Shown here: positions 6,676 through 9,220 of the stretch, in pieces
Position numbering within the stretch: the stretch's first letter is position 1
Layout of the letters: every line of letters starts with the position of its first letter
From: Hydrogenophaga sp.
GTDB taxonomy: Bacteria > Pseudomonadota > Gammaproteobacteria > Burkholderiales > Burkholderiaceae_C
DNA: 9,220 nucleotides
NCBI GenBank assembly: GCA_011390855.1
Contig: JAABRN010000402.1
Location: 1 to 9,220 of the forward strand
Direction of reading: 5' to 3'
Translations under genes and position numbers: made by a program
Notes under the pieces: model-generated
What the model was told of the DNA's origin: nothing
Databases searched by the model: none
What the model saw: only the letters and a program-made list of their open reading frames with translations

Positions 6676-8025
6676 TTGGCCGACCGTTTCCTGGGCACAC
6701 CCGAGCAGCTGCGGCAACCGGATCACACGCCGCCTCTGGCCAAGGCGGTGCCATTGGGCCTTCAGCATGTGCTGGCGATGTTTGTCAGCAACGTCACGCC
6801 GGCCATCATCGTCTCGAGCGCTGCGGGGTTTGGGTTCGGGTCCGGCTCGCCAGACTTTCCCAGTGCGGTCTATCTCATCCAGATGTCCATGCTGTTCGCC
6901 GGCGTGGCGACCTTGCTGCAGACATTGGGCATGGGACCCATCGGGGCGCGACTGCCGGTGATGCAGGGCACGAGCTTCGCGTTCATCCCGATCATGGTGC
7001 CTGCGGTCGCCGGCGCAGGGGTGGCCGGCATGGCCGGGCTGATGACGGGCGTGGTCATCGGGGGCATCTTCCACTTCTGCATCGGATTCTTCATTGGTCG
7101 CATCCGACACGCTTTTCCGCCGCTGGTCACAGGGTTGATCATCCTGATGATCGGACTTTCTCTGATCAGGATAGGCGTGGAATACGCAGCGGGTGGCACA
7201 GCGCTGAAAGGTCAGCCGGCTTATGGCAGCCTGGAGAACTGGTCGGCCGCACTGGTGGTGATCAGCGTGACCTTGTTTCTGAAGTTCTTCACCCGGGGGA
7301 TGCTGTCTGTTGCAGCTGTGCTGCTGGGCCTCGTCGCCGGTTACCTTTACGCCGCGCTGCTCGGCAAGGTCAGCTTCGCTGGCGTGCAGAGTGCCGCCTG
7401 GTTCACCATGCCTCAGCCCTTCAGGTTCGGATGGGAGATCAACTGGACCATCATCATCGGCATGTGCTTCATGTCCATTGTCTCCACCATTGAAACCGTG
7501 GGCGACGTGTCAGGCATTGCAAAAGGCGGCGCCGGCCGCCAGGCAACCGATACCGAAGTCCGAGGCGCCACCTTCGCGGACGGGCTCGGCTCAGCGCTGG
7601 CCGGCGTGTTTGGTGCGTTGCCCAACACCAGCTACAGCCAGAACGTGGGACTGGTGTCGATGACGGGGGTGATGAGTCGTCACGTGGTGGCGATGGGTGG
7701 GGTGTTTCTGGTCTTTTGCGGACTGGTGCCCAAACTCGGCGCCATCGTCGCAAGCATGCCCGTCACCGTGCTGGGTGGCGGCGCCATCATCATGTTCGGC
7801 ATGGTCGCAGCGGCCGGCCTGAGCATGCTGACCGAAGTGAACTGGAACCGGCGCAACATGGTGATCTTTGCCACTGCCCTGTCGGTGGGCCTGGGGCTGC
7901 AACTGGCACCGGATGCGATTCAGCATGTGCCGGACACCTTGAAGATCCTCTTGACCAGCGGCCTGCTGCCAGCTGCGGCCATTTCCATTGCCCTCAACCT
8001 GTGGCTGCCTGAGCAGATTGACTGA
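6676..8025 (+). CDS. NCS2-family purine permease (urate/xanthine:cation symporter)
   Basis: This 449-residue inner-membrane protein of the nucleobase-cation-symporter-2 (NAT/NCS2) family has the usual 14-segment pattern of hydrophobic stretches. Family-diagnostic residues are visible: His31 in LGLQHVLAMFVSNVTP, at the same position as His31 of E. coli XanQ; Glu273 in STIETVGDVSGI; Asp302 in TFADGLGSA; and Gln322-Asn323 in PNTSYSQNVGLVSMTGVMSR. The SQNVGLV form of the signature occurs in xanthine/urate transporters such as PbuX/PucJ/PucK and argues against a uracil carrier, which has a GEN-type motif. Location beside puuD and opposite xdhC favours urate or xanthine as substrate, but which one cannot be decided. 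The start is a TTG with a GGAG site six bases upstream; about 28 residues precede the first membrane segment, which is normal. The frame ends at TGA 8023–8025, converging on xdhC with 42 bases between. Confidence 0.93.
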   Translation: MADRFLGTPEQLRQPDHTPPLAKAVPLGLQHVLAMFVSNVTPAIIVSSAAGFGFGSGSPDFPSAVYLIQMSMLFAGVATLLQTLGMGPIGARLPVMQGTSFAFIPIMVPAVAGAGVAGMAGLMTGVVIGGIFHFCIGFFIGRIRHAFPPLVTGLIILMIGLSLIRIGVEYAAGGTALKGQPAYGSLENWSAALVVISVTLFLKFFTRGMLSVAAVLLGLVAGYLYAALLGKVSFAGVQSAAWFTMPQPFRFGWEINWTIIIGMCFMSIVSTIETVGDVSGIAKGGAGRQATDTEVRGATFADGLGSALAGVFGALPNTSYSQNVGLVSMTGVMSRHVVAMGGVFLVFCGLVPKLGAIVASMPVTVLGGGAIIMFGMVAAAGLSMLTEVNWNRRNMVIFATALSVGLGLQLAPDAIQHVPDTLKILLTSGLLPAAAISIALNLWLPEQID

Positions 8026-8067
8026 AAGCGATCGATAGGGCCGTCCGCCACGTGTGCAGACAGGACG
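8026..8067. terminator. Weak stem between the convergent permease and xdhC genes
   Basis: The 42-base gap between the two convergent stop codons contains CGTCC (8042–8046) and GGACG (8063–8067), a 5-base stem with a 16-base loop. No T run follows on either strand. It may act as a weak two-way terminator, but the evidence is thin, and factor-dependent termination is equally possible. Confidence 0.2.
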
Positions 8068-8883
8068 TCAGTTGACACCCAACAGCAATTGCGCCACCAC
8101 GCTCGCAGCGATCACGGCAGGCTGCTTTCCTCCAATGCCGGACAGTCCAATCGGACAGGTGATGGCGGCCAGTTCAGCATCCGCAAACCCACGTTGCCGC
8201 AAGCGGTTCGAGAACGTGGCCCACTTGGTCTGGCTACCGATCAAACCCACAAAGGGCAAGTCGTTGTGCTCTCGCAGGCGCTGCAGGCAGGCGGCCACCA
8301 CTTCCAGGTCTTCGGCATGGGAAAAACTCATGACCAGCACCCGACTGCCGGGCACGAGTTCACGCACCGCACTTTGCACCGGATCGGAGTGTTCGGTCCG
8401 CACCGCTGCCGGAAGATCGCCAGGAAAAACCTCATCCCGGCTGTCGATCCAGGTGACAGCAAAGGGCAACGGACCCAGTGCCTGCACGATGGCCCGTCCC
8501 ACATGACCCCCGCCGAAAAGGGCCACAGACCACAGCCGCGGAGTCAACCGGCTTGTCAATTCATCGAGGTGCCTCTGGTCCACCGGCTCCATTCGCAGGC
8601 CCACGGCACCGCCACAGCACTGACCCAGGCTGGGCCCAAGCACCACCGTGTGTTGGCGGACCTGCCCTTCGCCGCTTGTCAAAAGGTCTCGCGCCTGGCG
8701 CTCGGCATCCCATTCCAGATGACCACCTCCGATGGTGCCGACCACCGAGTCTGCAAATACCGCCATCCATGCGCCCGATTCGCGGGGGACAGAACCGCGG
8801 GTCTGCGCAACAGTGACCAGCACCGCCGGCTCGCAACGCAGCCGATCCAGAAGGCGGTCCAAATCGGACAAGAGCTGTGGCAT
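8068..8883 (-). CDS. xdhC: Xanthine dehydrogenase accessory protein (molybdenum cofactor loading)
   Basis: XdhC binds molybdenum cofactor, promotes its sulfuration and hands it to the XdhB subunit of xanthine dehydrogenase in the cytoplasm. The 271-residue protein has the XdhC/CoxI N-terminal domain with TVAQTRGSVPRESGAWM (about 24–40) and GTIGGGHLEWDA (49–60). LGPSLGQCCGG (82–92) follows, with Cys89-Cys90 at the site linked to cofactor binding in characterised XdhC. The C-terminal Rossmann domain has FGGGHVGRA (123–131), IDSRDEVFP, FVGLIGSQTKW (211–221) and PIGLSGIGGKQPAVIAA (244–260), all standard. The ATG at 8881–8883 gives the usual family N-terminus MPQLLSDLDRLL; the frame stays open to 9192, but that extension shows no XdhC-like sequence and runs into the terminal inverted repeat. 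No clear ribosome binding site is present. xdhA and xdhB are absent from the window, so the partner enzyme is encoded elsewhere. Confidence 0.93.
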   Translation of the reverse strand: MPQLLSDLDRLLDRLRCEPAVLVTVAQTRGSVPRESGAWMAVFADSVVGTIGGGHLEWDAERQARDLLTSGEGQVRQHTVVLGPSLGQCCGGAVGLRMEPVDQRHLDELTSRLTPRLWSVALFGGGHVGRAIVQALGPLPFAVTWIDSRDEVFPGDLPAAVRTEHSDPVQSAVRELVPGSRVLVMSFSHAEDLEVVAACLQRLREHNDLPFVGLIGSQTKWATFSNRLRQRGFADAELAAITCPIGLSGIGGKQPAVIAASVVAQLLLGVN

Positions 8884-9019
8884 GAATGCAAAAAATTGTA
8901 TGGAAACGTTAACGCGACGACCAGCGTGGAGTATCCGGCGATGCATGGCGCACCGGGATTTCGAAACCACCATACACTGCATTCGCGCAGCCATATGCCC
9001 TCTTTGAGCCGCTGTGGCC
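8884..9019. promoter_or_regulatory. Upstream region of xdhC
   Basis: These bases lie between xdhC and the terminal inverted repeat. On the minus strand a TACAAT hexamer (8895–8900) stands only 11 bases before the xdhC start and could be its -10. CGTTAACG (8906–8913) is an 8-base palindrome, and GGAAACGTT (8902–8910) and AAATTGTAT (8893–8901) are words shared with the puuD/permease control region. I see no gene in this stretch. The promoter reading is tentative because no matching -35 is evident. Confidence 0.4.
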
Positions 9020-9220
9020 CCCCAACAAACAACAGGCCAGCCCACCATGAGAGACAACGCCCTTGACCTCACCAAACTGCCTCGGCAGGCGGCCAGCAGT
9101 GCTGTGATCCCTGCGGTCAACCACAGCCGCATGCCACGCGTGGCACCCGCCTGCCGAGGCAGTTTGGTGAGGTCAAGGGCGTTGTCTCTCATGGTTGGGC
9201 TGGCCTGTCGTTTGTAGGGG
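9020..9220. repeat. Near-perfect inverted repeat with 73–74-base arms and 54-base centre
   Basis: Bases 9047–9092 are the exact reverse complement of 9147–9192 (46 of 46). The similarity continues outward from 9046 to 9020 and from 9193 to 9220 with three differences: one single-base indel and two substitutions (opposite 9031 and 9024). Each arm contains the same ATG and the codons for MRDNALDLTKLPRQA, facing the centre. The 54-base centre (9093–9146) contains a 14-base palindrome, TGCCACGCGTGGCA (9132–9145). No transposase, target-site duplication or recombinase gene is visible. It may be a fold-back artefact at a contig end, or a real palindromic element. Confidence 0.9.
9088..9192 (-). other. 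N-terminal fragment of an unidentified gene (orientation uncertain)
   Basis: Reading minus from the ATG at 9190–9192 through the right arm and centre gives MRDNALDLTKLPRQAG followed by ATRGMRLWLTAGITALLAA. A basic segment leading into a hydrophobic run of about 16 residues looks like a signal anchor or first membrane segment. Past 9088 the reading enters the antisense of the left arm and stops looking like protein, so only about 35 residues are meaningful. The left arm (from 9047, plus strand) encodes the same first 15 residues and then diverges. If the repeat is an artefact, the genuine gene is probably on the plus strand, divergent from xdhC, with this sequence as its N-terminus. I do not recognise the family, and neither copy has a clear ribosome binding site. 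Confidence 0.35.

Noticed and set aside
6140..6754. Minus-strand frame covering the puuD/permease gap
   Set aside because: It overlaps puuD in another frame and the permease antisense; no motif, and this interval is clearly a divergent control region.
8089..9066. Plus-strand open frame (325 codons) opposite xdhC
   Set aside because: Antisense of xdhC; it crosses the xdhC upstream region and enters the inverted repeat, with no domain.
8884..9192. N-terminal extension of XdhC by 103 residues to the ATG at 9192
   Set aside because: XdhC families start at the MPQLLSDLD position; the extension is low-plausibility sequence and depends on reading through the inverted repeat.

Overview
This 9.2 kb window is high-GC, densely coded bacterial chromosome. 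The protein families and the HAD–Rieske–S49 peptidase trio point to a betaproteobacterium of the Burkholderiales, probably Comamonadaceae-like. That placement is inference from gene content and codon style, not from a database match. I see no CRISPR array, tRNA or rRNA gene, insertion sequence or phage gene.

Layout. (1) Positions 1–755 hold the C-terminal three quarters of a UDP-glucose 4-epimerase (galE) on the + strand; its N-terminus lies outside the window. (2) From 4941 down to 774 five genes run on the minus strand: adhC (glutathione-dependent formaldehyde dehydrogenase), fghA (S-formylglutathione hydrolase), a HAD-family phosphatase, a small Rieske [2Fe-2S] protein and a membrane-anchored S49 peptidase (SppA type). 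The last four are separated by only 8–21 bases and look co-transcribed. A 130-base gap containing several stem-loops separates adhC from fghA. (3) Positions 5095–8883 form a purine-catabolism block: puuD (membrane urate hydroxylase with a cytochrome c tail, minus), a divergently transcribed NCS2 purine permease (plus), and xdhC (xanthine dehydrogenase maturation factor, minus), which converges on the permease. (4) Positions 8884–9220 hold the region upstream of xdhC and a nearly perfect inverted repeat with 73–74-base arms. Each arm carries the 5' end of the same unidentified reading frame.

How the genes work together. AdhC and FghA make up the core of glutathione-dependent formaldehyde detoxification: hydroxymethyl-glutathione is oxidised to S-formylglutathione, which is hydrolysed to formate and glutathione. 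The permease probably imports xanthine or urate. XdhC loads the molybdenum cofactor onto xanthine dehydrogenase, whose structural genes are not in the window. PuuD oxidises the resulting urate and passes electrons to its own cytochrome domain. The HAD, Rieske and S49 proteins form a recurrent gene group whose joint role I cannot state.

The strongest unexplained signals are the terminal inverted repeat (9020–9220), which is quite possibly a fold-back assembly artefact; two 9-base words shared by the puuD/permease and xdhC upstream regions; a 47-base dyad at 6507–6553; and stacked hairpins between adhC and fghA. I did not find a convincing new biological system; most of the window is recognisable metabolism and housekeeping.
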